DNA from: Owenia fusiformis
Lineage: Eukaryota > Annelida > Polychaeta > Sabellida > Oweniidae
Direction of reading: 5' to 3'
Length of the DNA: 60,000 bases
Assembly (NCBI GenBank): GCA_903813345.2
Contig: CAIIXF020000008.1
Location: 14,742,822-14,802,821 of the forward strand
The notes beneath the pieces were generated by a model. It saw nothing but the letters and a program-made list of their open reading frames with translations, searched no databases and had not been told where the DNA came from. This document shows, in pieces, positions 1 to 18,811 of the stretch; positions within the stretch are counted from its first letter, which is position 1, and the number at the start of each line of letters is the position of its first letter. The position numbers and the translations under genes are program-made.

Positions 1-76
1 GTGAAAAAATGTACAAAGTTAAGGACTTTGAGATCTTTGTTAGAGAGAGTTGCAAATCTCCCTGTTTACTTTTTAT

Positions 77-215
77 GTCAACACCAGAAGTGGTGGCATA
101 TTGTTACAGTCTCCAACTTTGTTGATGGCATTCGGCAGTTTGTGGTTGACATTTGTAAGAAATGGCAGGTGGTGACATTTTGCATGTTAGTGCCTTTTAT
201 GAAAAACATTATGGG
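77..215. repeat. Dispersed repeat, 'tggtgac' family, copy 1
   Basis: This stretch shares an ordered set of words with three other places in the window (near 16611, 21771 and 29646): a tggtgac-type start, 'gtctccaac', 'gttgatg', 'ggttgacatttgt', 'aaatggcaggtggtgac' and 'ttgcat'. The plus-strand open frame over 1-339 crosses it and shows no known domain, so I treat it as repeat. The family is not recognised; it may be a short non-autonomous element. Confidence 0.55.
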
Positions 216-2099
216 TCTGTATATTGAAAGATATTTGTTAAGGCAAATTCTATGCACCTATGCAAATACAGTTACAGTAACACCAAATGTAATCAAATAT
301 GAAAATGTTATAATGTTACCACATATTGTTCATGAATAATGAAAAAGATGCTGTAATATTCATGTTTTTTTTGGCAGTCAAAGCTGTTTCAGCTTGAATA
401 CTTAATGTCCTGATTGGTCAAACAAAGGTATATAATTTAACCAGTCTACCTCTGTCAACATTTTTAGACTTTGGTAATACTATCTAGTATATCCTCTGGT
501 ATGGGGATACAGGTTAAATTGTATTCCTCGACTGTAAGCCTAAATTTAGTTGTTGATTCCACAACTAAAGAAGTTTGTACATTGTACCCTTGTCATGTTT
601 GAAATATGATCCATATAAGCCTATTGTTTATTGCTGTTAGTAAAAATAAATTGCTAGTGTTACTAAAGATATGAACTTATTTTGTTAGATTTGAGTACAT
701 TCTCTGAGTCACATACATGTATCTTCTCCAATGAACATAATCACAGTGAACCCTATGAATTCAATTTAACTCAAGGGACTTCTCAAGCTTTATCAACTGA
801 AGGCTGCAATGAACTCACTAAGCCTAAAGAATAGATAGTGTAAATTGTCGAAATCATGAACTGTTGCCTTTACAACCCTATTTTCAGAAAAAAAGAATTT
901 TGATATCTGATCTAATCAGTAATGAAGGAAATCATTTTGATTTTTCAAATATTTTGAACTATAACCTTAAAATTATCCTGTCATAAAAATAAAGTCTGAA
1001 CTGGTGGAATGTTAGAACAATAATATCATAGGTTGTTGCAATTCATCCCGTTAAAATGGGATAAACTTAGACCTATAGCAACTGCATTAGATTATTGCTC
1101 ATTTTGAAAAGTACAACCTATGACATCACTGATCTAGCCAATAAATCAAAGCTTTTTCAATGTAGCAAAATGTGACATAGCTCACCTGGGTTCACCAGAA
1201 AGGTATATTGGCTTTTGATTCCGACCTACTGGAGATTCTGAGACAGTAAGACAGGGTTTATAGTTATAAGTAAGGTAAAACGCACTCTGTTTTCTCCTTC
1301 AGAACAGTCATGGGCATTAAACAGAAAGTTCTTTCAGTATTCCATCCACTGGGTGAAACAGCGTATAATGGATAATAAAGAAGGCTGTCCAAAGGAGATT
1401 ACTAACACTCCAATGAGCTGAATATCAGAGGAAAACACTTTCCTTATTACAATGTCCAGGGTCACTCAGGAAAAAATACAAATAATAAAATTAAAGTTTC
1501 AATTGTAATTTTATTACTTATTCATTTTCTTGGAAATAACATATTTCGTAATTCACAGTTGCAATTCACAGACTTTATTTCATTTTGCACGAGTTTGAAT
1601 CCTAGGCATGCACTTTGTAAAAAACATTTAATTGGACAGAATATTTTGCTGCAACACCATACAGTTCACTTTTGACAATTCGCTTTTGGCCATTCACACT
1701 TTTGGCAACTTGACAAACACAATACTGTACAGTTTATGATAAAGATGTAGGCTATGTGAATGTTGGAATAGACTAGATGCCAGTAGAAGTAAACTTGATT
1801 TTCCTGTAATCCAGAGAAATTGATATCATCTTGAACTCTACAAATTTTGATCTTTAGGTCAGGAAGATTCTTCAATTATATTAAAGCATAATTGGACCAT
1901 TGAATCTATTATACTCAAAAGCAGACATATGGGATCTTTCTATGTGCTCTGACCTGTTTTTCTTACCCACCCTTATCACATGGTGGTGCAACTACTGGCA
2001 CCTAAATAACTGTGAGTAGACCACTGATAGCCTGGTTCATTTATAAAGCAATGCAAATACGCTATGCTTACATAATCATCCAATATAACTGATTTTTTC
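216..2099. other. STIP1 3' flank and probable distal 3' UTR; no gene seen
   Basis: No exon-like conserved coding sequence was found on either strand. The part nearest 2440 is probably STIP1 3' UTR, read on the minus strand. Candidate minus-strand poly(A) signals (plus-strand tttatt) occur near 1509 and 1575, but the true transcript end cannot be fixed from sequence. Confidence 0.4.
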
Positions 2100-2268
2100 A
2101 ACAACTGTTGATAACTGGACATTAAGAACTTTTGTTGATAACTGGACATCAAGAACTTTTGTTGATAACTGGACATCAAGAAATTTTGTTGATAACTGGA
2201 CATCAAGAACTTTTGTTGATAACTGGACATCAAGAACTTTTGTTGATAACTGGACATCAAGAACTTTT
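2100..2268. repeat. 27-bp tandem repeat in the STIP1 3' UTR
   Basis: Six head-to-tail copies of a 27-bp unit (core 'gttgataactggacatcaag') lie about 170 bp downstream of the STIP1 stop codon. Because 27 is a multiple of three, a 128-codon frame stays open on the transcribed minus strand (1976-2362) with a nine-residue peptide repeat. It starts after the STIP1 stop and has no other support as a gene. Confidence 0.85.
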
Positions 2269-2440
2269 CATGAAATAATAATGATGTCAATATCCAGTTC
2301 AGTATCACATACACCAGTTGAAGATTCATAGCCTTCATCTGATGAGATATCAGCACTCTCACATTTGAAGTTGAACTGTTTATCTTGAAATTTGTCTTTG
2401 TGGAGTTAAATGAGAATATTTGGTCCTGAGTAACGTTTCA

Positions 2441-5400
2441 TCAGCGAATTGCAATAAGTCCAGCACTCATTAGTTTTTGTATCTTGCCTGCTACTTCTGG
2501 ATTTTGTAAATGCCTGAAAAAAGAAAATGCACTAATTTAACGACAAGATTCACATTTAACCTCTAAATGGGAACACACGTCTTAATTGAACACACTGCTG
2601 GAGTGAACAGTTCTAAATTGTCAAAAGTACTTTGTTCAGGTTTCAATGTGCTACAGCATTCTATACATGAAAATGTTCAGGTTGACATAAAAACACTCGT
2701 AATTAAGTTTGTTTGTATTAGGCTAGTCTTGACACTAAAAATCATATTCATCGCTTGGAAATTTACAAAGAATACAAATAGAACAGATGATTTCTGAGAT
2801 CAATATTAAGAACAAGAACAAAAGAACTTGTTGAGTATTTGAACATAATTTCAACAGTACTTACTCTTTCAATGCACCTGGGTCTTTCTGCATCTGTTCA
2901 AGAATAACTCGCATGCTTGGGTTACTGAGGATGTCCTGTACCTCTGGGTCATTCATGGCACGTTTCTTTATTGCCTCAGGATCATCATCGTTGGACATTA
3001 TAGCATTTCTATAGCCATCAATGGCTTCCTGTAAGTACATAAATGTATATGTACAGTACCCTTGATCCCACCAGAAAGTAACACTAACCCAGCCCTCTAT
3101 TACAGGCTTGCCGAAATATTTTCAAATCAAAATTCCCAGATTGGTCCCTAATTCAAACCTCAGATTCCCTCACCAAATGTGTTGTTTTTTGTGAAAACAT
3201 GCTAAGTAAAAGATAAATTACATGTTCACCAATTGCATGTGATTTATATTGCCTAATATGAGATATCAGCAAAGGATGTGTTACATTTAAAGGTTCTTAC
3301 CTGACAGTTGGGGTCTATTTCCATTGCTTTCTGGTAGACTTCGCCAGCCTTGACCGTGTCCTTCATTGCTAGGAGGCATCCTGCCTTCCTCAGGTAGCCC
3401 TTCACTGTAACAGTATTATTGGAACAGATTAAAACAAATGTAGGCTATGACTTTGTCGTCAATGTATTGTATCCAGAAATACAATAAACAAGACAACGGC
3501 AATATAGCACTTTTTTAAAGTGTGATAAAAATACTAGTTATATGACTAACAGAAATCACAAGTTCACATGGATGAGCTTTTTCTCTCAACACAATAGTAG
3601 TCTGGTAAATTCTTCAAAATATCATGTAACATGAGTCTCAGATTTAATATAAATCAACGATTTAATAATATTAAATGATCGTCAAGTCTGGACTGATGTG
3701 TGTATGTTTGTTGTATAATCAATATATCCATGGGCATTCAATAGACCATGATATATCCAATCCCTAATGCCACAGTAAATGTGTGCAACCATACATAGAT
3801 TTCACTTTAGATATAATTATTCTTCATTTTGAGACACTCACCCCATGTTGGATCTAGCTTAATACATGTTTCACAATCCTTCAGTGCCAATCCAAATTCC
3901 ATGAGTTTGTTGTAGCAGGCTGCCCTGTTACTATAGACCTTCGCATCATCTGGGTTCCGCTTGATTGCTTCGCTGTAATGCTTTAGTGCTACTGGGTAAT
4001 TACCTACATTGAGGGATATATAAGGGTTATGTACTGGGAGGTTTTGGATATGGGGTTTATCCAGAGGGAGATATGCATCGTAGGGACCGAAGGTAGATGT
4101 GCATATCTCACGAGACCGTACATAACTGCTTTATCCTATACCAAGTAGAGTTCCCAGGGGCATATGGCCATTTCAATAGTTCAAGGTGTAAAAATAAACA
4201 AATCATTCATATGCAAAGTCATTTTATTGCATTACCAGAAGCGGGAAGATATGCACCGGAAGCGGGAAGATATGCACCGGAAGTGGGAAGATATGCACCG
4301 GAAGTGGGAATATGTGCACCGAAGCGGGAGATATGGCGGGAGATATGGAGGTTCTGGATGTGTAAACCTCAAAATCAGGATACGGGATATATTTTACCAA
4401 CTTATCTGCCTAAAATTCTACTTGGCATAGGATAAATATTTTTATTGAATGCATATTCAGGGGCCAAGACAATTGCCAATTGTGTCATATTGAAATGCAT
4501 TATATAGGCATTACAGAAACTTTGAATTCAAACGTTTTTTTAGCATTAGATATATGACCTGGCATCCAAGATTTATTTTACTAAGAGTCATTCATGCTAA
4601 AAGGTTTAATTCTAACAAACTCTGAAAGATTTTTAAATCAGTAAATGAACCCTCTTTGAGCTCAAAATCAATCATCACTTACCGTTTTTAAAAGCATCAT
4701 TTCCCTTATCTTTTTCTTCTTGAGAAATTTCTGGATTGATGTATGCTAATCTTTCTTTCTCTTTTTGTACCCTTTCAATCTGTAAAAATGACACCAAACA
4801 GTTTATTGCTTAAAACATCTAAATATTCTTTTTAACATTACAAACAGTCCATTCAAGATTTTGTCAAACATGTGGAAACAATGCAAGTGACATCACAATT
4901 TCCTTTGGATATAAAATTCACTATTTTATTGAGAATATAACTTTTTTCCATGATTTTGTGGCTCACCCTGTATGATACATTTAACTTTTCGCATGATTTT
5001 TTTGCTCGCCCTGTATGCTACATTTAACTTTTCCCATGATTTTTTGGCTCACCCTGTATGAATATTTAACTTTCCATATGATTTTTTGGCTCCCCCTGTA
5101 TGATATATTTAACTTTTCATATGATTTTTGGCTCACCCTGTATGATACATTTAGTTTACTATTTTCTGTTATGACTACTATACAGCCATGCACCAAGTTA
5201 ACTGTATAATGCAATAGGGCATGTATAGAACTTTACCTCTTTTACTCTTTTAACAAGTTGTGGATCTCTGTATTCTGAGAGTGATTTGTTGATGAACACT
5301 AATGCTTGAGGAACATCATCCTTCTTCATGTAGGAGTTGCCAATTCTAGCCAAGGCTCTAAAATAAGACAATATTACAAAACCACAGTGAACAATAAAGC

Positions 5401-8400
5401 TTGGTGTCAGCAAAATCTATATTTTACTAATAAGTCAAACAGTAATGATCACACTTAACAAAAATGGCCACCACGCAATTTACCAAGCATGGCCAAAACT
5501 TTTTGACACAAGTCTGCGCTTGTATCTGCACCAGTCTGTGCTTGTATCTGCACCGGTCTGTGCATGTATCGGTAAAAATTTGATGTTAAGATTTATATGA
5601 CACCAACTAGCTCATCCGCAGAAATTTTCTTTTTCTTGAAAAAGATAGCTTAAAATCTTTCTCCCTCTAAAGTGCTTGAAAGTGACTTATAATTAAACAA
5701 TGGGAGGAGTGGATTGTGATGTACTTACTTGGCAATGAGTTTGAAATCAGCTTTGTTATCTCTGCCCACATCTATGGCTTTTTGGCATGTCTCTATACAA
5801 CTGTCATAGTTCTTTTGTTCAAAGTACACAGCTGACAAATAGAAAAAAAAATATTTTGTTGCATATATGTACAGAATTACTGTTCATTTAGCAGAGAATT
5901 TGTGAAGTAGGATCAGTGGCTATTCAAAATAATTTTAATCAAACTGGTATAAATAAATTTAAAAAAAATAAGAAAAAAATAAAGAATGAATCTTGGTAAG
6001 ATATTTACACAAAACTTTGATGTATAGATACAACATACTTTTATTTCCATGTACATGTTCAGCATATATTTACTTCTTAACAAGATTCTGCAAATCAATG
6101 GGCCAAGGCAAAAAAGGAACATACAATCATTATTTTCTTGAGACATACAGTGTGTCCCATAAAAAACGCAACAAACAAAAACATTGTAAAATCACAAAAC
6201 CAGTGATGATTACATCAATTTCATTTAGTTTATCATGAAGCCACGTGTCTCCCCTTTACAATGGTATGTTATTTGTTCATATCTGATCATGGACCACTGA
6301 AAATCATTGTTTTTTCGTACATGGGTGAAAAGGCCTTTGTGCCAAGTAATGAAATATCAATCAACTGATCCTTAATTGTGCAATCAGGTAAATCATTATG
6401 TAATTGGTACTGGGGATTAAATTTTTGTCACAAAATTTACATAACACAAGTTTCTGATTTAGATTTAGTAAGAAAAAATGAAAAGAAAATTTAACTTTAA
6501 GTATTCATCAGTATTCTTGTTGGTTCAGGTAACAAAATGCAAGACATATGGAAAAAAGTGGCATAGACAGTCGTTGTCTGTCATCTTATGAAAGATTACT
6601 TATGAAAGATTACATTCCATGCCCTTTCGCATGACCACTATTTAACACTGAGACTGGCCTTTGTGTCCATGTCGCACACCTCTTTGAATCATCTGGGGTT
6701 CTGGCGGAGGGCAGCAACCTCATTGGTGACTCTTTGTTGCAATGTCTAAAACTTGGCCCAGAGCAGATTTTGGCACGTTGTGCAAAAGGAATGATTATTC
6801 AGTGGTCCATGGTTTTATATGAATAACTGACATACCATTGGAAAGAGGAGACATGTGGCTTCCTGGTAAACTAAATCAAATTGATGTTATCATCACTGGT
6901 TTTGTGATTTTACAATGTTTTTGTTTGTTGCGTTTTTTATGGGACACACTGTATAGCTTTTTCTAAGGGCGCTGAGTTCATATTTACCTGCTTTATTTGT
7001 TAGGAATGACATATTTGTTGCATCTAGTTTGATCGCATTATCGTAATGAGTGTGTGCAGTATCAAAGTCTTTCTTCTTGTAAGCCTCGTTCCCTAGAGCT
7101 TTTTCTTCTAGAGCCTGAAAAAATTATATGGATGAATGCCAAGCTGATTAAAACACAGTACCTTATAGGTACAACACAAATTTTTGAAATTAAGGACAGG
7201 AAAATCAAAACTTGGTTGGACATGTCCAATAAATAATGGGTATTTATGGTCTAAAAAGTAAATTTCGAAGGGAAAAAATAAACTGATAAAATTCATATCA
7301 AATAAAGATCAGATTATAGGCTTTATATTTTGCTATTTTATCATTTATAACATAAGAAGGTAACATAATATGAATAAGGCTTCATGTTTGGTTGTGATGT
7401 GAATTCTGTAAAGCAATTTCAAACATTTTGTAATATTTTTTCATATAACTTCATACCTTGGTTTGATCTTCAGTTAAGTCAACTTCCATTTTTTCCTCTT
7501 TCTTCTCTTGTTTCTTTGGTTGAGGTTTGGGTGGTTCAGGTGTTGGGTCACTAGGGGGCTCTGCACCCTGGAGGTCCACCCCTAGCAACACTCCAAGGGC
7601 AGTCATTACTCTTTTGTCTTGCAGGTACATTCTACATGAACAATTTTAAGATAATTAATGTGGAATTCTGTAACTGTATCTGTGTATCACACAATTCACA
7701 TCATTGTAAGCCAAGCAGTGGAAGTTTTAGTACAATTATGGCATTCACACTCAAGGAAGTATTCTTAGGTGACACAGTTTTAACAACACATAGCCTTGAT
7801 AAAATAATATAGGGAATGTATATTGCAAGTGAATACTGGAGATTGAAGATAATACATCTTAACCTTCAATTACAATTACAACATTTAGTTTCCTGACTGT
7901 GGCACACTTTACTTACTGCAAATTCCTTGGGTTATTTTGCAAATCTTTCAAAATAGCTAGAAATCCAGGATCTTTGAGCAACTCCTCAGTTCGTGAATCA
8001 GTTTTCAACTTAGCTATAACATCAGGCCCAGAGAATGGACTTGTTTTGGGACCTAAATGAATAAATGTAATCATTACAAAATAGACTCACCCTAAGGCCT
8101 TGGGATCAGTCTGGAGAGCATTAAGTATTGTCATGAAGCTTGGGTCTTTCATAAGATCCTTGGTTCTGGGATCAGTAGATAGTTTAGCGTACATAGTAGG
8201 ATCATTGAATGGGTTGTTGATGGGCTGACTGCCAGCTGGCCCTACAAATGAATGCAGTAACTTGATGTATGAATGTATTCTATTTCAGTACAAAATGTAC
8301 TGCTTCAAATACTTTTTGATGACCAGTACCTGTTAAATGATCTAAAATATTTACTAAAAATCCTCAAAAATACACAAAAAGACACAATGTACTTTAAAGA

Positions 8401-10561
8401 GAAAATTATTTTTATTTATATATTTCAGTCAACCATACTCGGTATGTAAAAATGGTATTAAAAAAATTGTGTACTTCTCGATGTTAGTTGATGCAATATT
8501 ATGTATCTATTTCCGTACCGACAAGTTTATCCTTTGCTTCCTTTTTCCCATCTTTTAGCTGTGCATTATTTGGGTCATGTTTGAGGCCTTCTTCATAAGC
8601 CTCAAGAGCTTCCTCATGTCTGTTGAGAAACCCTAATGCTGCCCCTAGTCTGGAGTAGCCCTATGACACAGTTGTAATAAAATAGATAAAAACTATAAAT
8701 AAATAATAGTGGCATACAACTTGAATCTTAATGATACTGATTGGTTCAATGAACATTTCAAGTGATCTCTCTATTATGAGGTTTTAACAGGTTGACACAA
8801 CTGGGTGACATTTTCATAATTCTGTCCCAGGATTGGACAAACATGCTTTTTCATGATCATTTTCCTTTTTGAGTGAATTCAAGTCTCTTTTCAAAATCGT
8901 GATCTCTGGTCCGTGTGACAAGAATCAAACTTCTGTGAACACAAAGTGCACAACTGACCATTATTATTGAACATTATTATAAATTATACATTGAAATGAT
9001 GCTAACATGTATTCATTTATTTGTCATGAATTGAAATAAAAGTATAAATATACATTAAAATAGCCATACCTTTGGCCAATCTGGTTTAATTTCTACAGTT
9101 TTTTCTGCATCAGCCAACGATTCCTGGTATTTGCCTGATTTGGCGTAAGCTGCAGATCTGTTACTGAATAGGACATGGTTACTACCATCTAAGGCTATCG
9201 CATCTGTATAACATTTTATAGCGTCATCAATATTCCCTGCTTGGAGAGCTTTGTTACCCTGACCCTTTAGGGCCTCAGCCTTGAAAACAGAAACATGTAA
9301 AACTTAGATGACATGATAACCCTAAGTTAATGATTTTACAGACCTATGGTGTATTCTACGTGTTTATAGTATTATACATCTAGTATAGCTGTCCCTCAGT
9401 TACAATGACACTTCTGGAATTATCATTTTTCAAATCACCCCTACAACTACATGTCGAGTAAAACCTGTGTATAGTGAACATTTTTTCCCCAAGAAAAAAA
9501 TGTTCACTGTTGGTAGGTGTTCACTACAGCAAGGATTTGATTTCGTGCCATTTTGCAGAATTATATAAAGAAACCAGTTATCAAACAAGGCTAAAGATGG
9601 CCGGGGCCATTTGAATTAAGGGAGATGTAAGGTTACTCGAGTCTCTAGCCAATTCTTGGCTAGAAGTGATTCCATCTGGAACACCGTGAACTATTGTTAA
9701 ATCTTAAGCCGTCGTTCAATAAATTTATGTAATTTTCTAAAAATCGTTCTGTTAATATATCATGAATTGAAATGGTAACGGCTTGTCTTGTTGATGAGAT
9801 ATTGAACGTTTTCATTTAAAATAGACGTCGACTCGTTCTCCATTTTGAAAGCATGCCTTTTTTCCGCTATAGCGATTTAGTCAAGATTGCCGCTTGTAAA
9901 AATTTCCTTCAGTTTTGTTTTAATTCTTTTGTGAATAAATATCCTGCGAAGTACTAATTTATGAAATAGGACTGCGTGTAAAGATCAATGAAGGTGAGTT
10001 TATTATGTTTACATCAATAAAAATAAGACGGCTCGGCAAGTTAAAGGCAAATTCAAAACAACAAAGAGAGTCTTATTTATATTGTACGGCCACAATCAGT
10101 GGCCATAGAATATGGTAAATGTAAGGTATGGCATTTTCTTATGCTATTGTCATCACACGGCATCCAGCACCCGATTTCAATACCAGCACTGAAGCCCAGC
10201 GCTACTTTCACCTTACTTCCTATAATACTGTGAACCACTCGTATTGCCTTTGTATTTTTCTTGTGACATATTCACTTGATTATCTTTTATCTTGTTGGTC
10301 TAGAAAATCACATTCACGCATGGACACTACATGACACTGACAATGACAATCATTGATTGACAATCATTGATTGATCATTGACAATCACATTGTGAATGTT
10401 GGATTTTTAGCCCTAGAAGTCGAAATCATTAATAAAACTTAAATTGTTATCATTCATCACACACAGTTGGGACCAGCTGCTATATAGGCCTATAAAGATT
10501 AGCAAAATGAGTACTTGAAATAATTTATTTATCAATAACTTACCTTTTCTTGGTTGGACAT
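2441..10561 (-). CDS. STIP1: STIP1/Hop co-chaperone, 13 exons plus one alternative exon
   Basis: Hop is a cytosolic adaptor that bridges Hsp70 and Hsp90 and helps client transfer. Coding exons in transcript order are 10544-10561, 9070-9279, 8519-8660, 8091-8241 (4a) or 7917-8052 (4b), 7457-7631, 6988-7114, 5729-5831, 5237-5357, 4683-4779, 3842-4003, 3301-3404, 2865-3028 and 2441-2513. All junctions are GT-AG and in phase, giving 548 aa with 4a or 543 with 4b; human STIP1 is 543. The order is TPR1 (about 7-120), DP1 (about 124-200), an acidic/proline linker, TPR2A (about 233-350), TPR2B (about 366-480) and DP2 (about 490-548, ending GLIAIR). Both carboxylate clamps are intact: TPR1 has K11, N15, N46, K76 and R80, and TPR2A keeps its K, N, N, K and R. 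The start was chosen because ATG-TCC opens exon 1 in phase with TPR1. The gene is divergent from POLR2G and probably heat-shock regulated. Confidence 0.95.
4240..4335. repeat. 21-bp minisatellite in a STIP1 intron
   Basis: About four and a half copies of a 21-bp unit (core 'accggaagcgggaagatatgc') lie in the intron between STIP1 exons 4683-4779 and 3842-4003. Two plus-strand frames stay open across it only because the unit is a multiple of three. Confidence 0.85.
4930..5155. repeat. About 44-bp tandem repeat in a STIP1 intron
   Basis: Five diverged copies of a unit of about 44 bp, with core 'gctcaccctgtatgatacat', lie 80 bp downstream (in transcript sense) of the exon 5237-5357. Indels between copies indicate age. 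The phrase 'caccctgtat' also forms the ends of TA-flanked elements elsewhere in the window, so the array may have grown from a transposon end. Confidence 0.75.
6148..6951. mobile_element. Long-TIR element with TA target site (Tc1/mariner-like, non-autonomous)
   Basis: Two inverted arms of roughly 165 bp begin CAGTGTGTCCCATAAAAAAC and are flanked by TA on both sides (6146-6147 and 6952-6953). The roughly 470-bp centre holds no transposase. TA duplications and CAG termini are typical of Tc1/mariner-type elements; the family is inferred from the ends only. It lies in the STIP1 intron between exons 6988-7114 and 5729-5831. Confidence 0.85.
7917..8052 (-). CDS. STIP1: STIP1 alternative exon 4b (second DP1 version)
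   Basis: The exon is 136 nt long with the same entry and exit phases as 4a. It encodes a diverged DP1 half with [17 protein letters not shown] and LQNNPRN, aligning with the LSTDPRT, LMKDPSF and LQTDPK motifs of 4a. It keeps consensus splice sites (tttag acceptor, gtaagt donor) and no stop. It runs into exon 5 ([13 protein letters not shown]), which supplies the second half of DP1. It is almost certainly a tandem exon duplicate used instead of 4a. Confidence 0.88.
8091..8241 (-). CDS. STIP1: STIP1 alternative exon 4a (DP1 domain)
   Basis: The exon is 151 nt long, enters with one nucleotide carried from exon 3 and leaves with two carried to exon 5. It encodes [18 protein letters not shown] and KDPSF motifs, which closely match the first half of the vertebrate Hop DP1 domain, so this is probably the ancestral form. 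Its donor (8090) lies only 38 nt from the acceptor of exon 4b. Joining 4a directly to 4b shifts the frame and meets a TGA within a few codons. Confidence 0.9.
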
Positions 10562-10879
10562 AGTGAACTTTCTGGAAAATGTGCGAATTTTCTAGAAATT
10601 CGTATAAATGACAAACTATCAAGATTTTCGAAATTTAATAAGATTTTGTTTAACTTTAAAAACTATTGAAGTTGTTACTATCTTAGCATGTATTTTATGT
10701 TTGATAATATAAATGTTACCAGTTATCTCTTATTTTAATCTATATTGTTGATTTTGAATTATTTTACAGTTTACTTTCCGTTTAGGAAATACGTTGCGCT
10801 TACAGTGGTAGCCAAGAAAGCATTTTCGGAGTTTGAAAAAGTGAATAACAAAAGTGGTTATTTTGTCGGACTTGAGACC
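10562..10879. promoter_or_regulatory. Divergent promoter region between STIP1 and POLR2G
   Basis: Only 318 bp separate the STIP1 start codon (minus strand) from the POLR2G start codon (plus strand), so both promoters or 5' UTRs must lie here unless non-coding first exons exist elsewhere. A TATAAAT word on the plus strand begins at 10603. Heat-shock elements occupy the STIP1 end. No CpG-rich block is evident. Confidence 0.65.
10565..10597. promoter_or_regulatory. Heat-shock-element array beside the STIP1 start
   Basis: Heat-shock factor binds alternating GAA and TTC half-sites every 5 bp. Here GAA (10565), TTC (10570), GAA (10575), a degenerate TGT (10580), GAA (10585), TTC (10590) and GAA (10595) follow in exact 5-bp register. 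This makes two perfect three-unit elements linked by one imperfect site. The array ends four bases upstream of the STIP1 ATG, so it may overlap the transcription start or 5' UTR. It fits the known heat induction of Hop. Confidence 0.75.
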
Positions 10880-17421
<6,542 letters not shown>

Positions 17422-18811
17422 GATGTCACCATACTGATGTCAACTATTATGGTGTCATTATTATTATGATGTCATTGTAAATAGACAAAACAGACTTATT
17501 TAGTGATATCAGTTCTATGTGGAATCTGGACTCTCATATTTCAATATGGAACTGGAGGAGTATGATACACACCCCGGGATACACACAATGTACAATTACC
17601 ATCATGACAACTAATTACTATGGGATATCTCGACTTTGTAGAATGGTGAAACCTGTCATGTTAGACTTTTTACAAACCAAGACTTGAGTTGAAGAACTCA
17701 ATAACATTTTAAAAATCAAGAATTCGAAGTTCAAGAATCTAGATCTCAAATTCACAAAGATTAAAGTAAAGAATGCAAGGTAAGTTTAGTTAGAGATGTT
17801 TGAATGATTTATGATTCAACAACATGACAAATGTGATTTATTGTTCTTTGATCTTTATTCAGGATCGTACAAACATTGGTATATGCAAGTATTTGGGAAC
17901 ACCCTGTTTGTACCCACGAGTTGTCAGTTTAATTTGAGGTCATGAATATATTTTTGTATTTTACAACTAAATAATATAGGGCTTACATGGGGTTTTAAAT
18001 GGGTTTTCAACAGAAAATCTTGACTTAACAACATAAAGGCGTATAGGATTCTGTTACACACAGTGTAAAAATATAGGATAAAATGTGTAATGCCACACTG
18101 GCTAATCAGATTATTTCACCATTGAACATGTGTATCTCCATGTACATGTTTTTCTCACTCGAGGATATATGGCATGAACATTTTTTGAGTATCAGAGTAC
18201 TGGTTATATTAAATTTTCAATGTATCATTTTCTACTTTTTGTAAATAATATAGCAATCACTGTATATATGATATTTATCGTTGTGTATCCTTATTTGAGC
18301 AGTTAAGTGACATTCGAAAATGTTTCAGCAACAGCAATACTTTTAATACAATTATGACATTATGCACATTGTAGGGACATTATAATTGGCTGCACTCTTT
18401 TTCTTTATATATAGTGGCTTTCTGTAAATGACATAATGACTGTTGATAATAATATTTTTATTCTTTAGCAGTTAACATCATCAAATAACATTATCCATAA
18501 TATATATTTGATTTTTGCATTCATTTCATCAAAGGATCATTTCATCTCTTAGCAAAACCCCATTTTTTATCGAGACAGTGTAGATATACCACACTGACAA
18601 AGCCCCACCATTGTTCAAATATGTCCTTTATCATAATGTTTACATTAGGGGTTTCCTCAAAAGTTTCATCATGGGCATTCAATAAAAGCCCATGGTTTCA
18701 TGCAAAAAATTCTATACATGATCCATTTTTAAGCTACTCACTTTATTAGGTGTAGAATCTTTTAAGATGACCCTACAACAATTTTTGTATGCTGAAAAAG
18801 ATTTTTCATAT
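17422..18811. other. Convergent 3' ends of POLR2G and the channel gene
   Basis: The POLR2G stop codon at 17421 faces the channel stop codon at 18812, so this 1.39-kb stretch holds both 3' UTRs. A plus-strand AATAAA begins near 18680, and a minus-strand AATAAA (plus tttatt) lies near 18456. If these are used, the two transcripts overlap by a few hundred bases. No further coding sequence was seen. Confidence 0.5.

Noticed and set aside
1-339. 112-aa plus-strand open frame at the window edge
   Set aside because: It coincides with a dispersed repeat found three more times and has no recognisable domain; its GTG start is only the window edge.
1976-2362. 128-aa minus-strand frame
   Set aside because: It lies in the STIP1 3' UTR and is largely the 27-bp repeat translation.
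5015-5209. Small genes on either strand near 5000-5200
   Set aside because: Both frames translate the 44-bp tandem repeat in a STIP1 intron.
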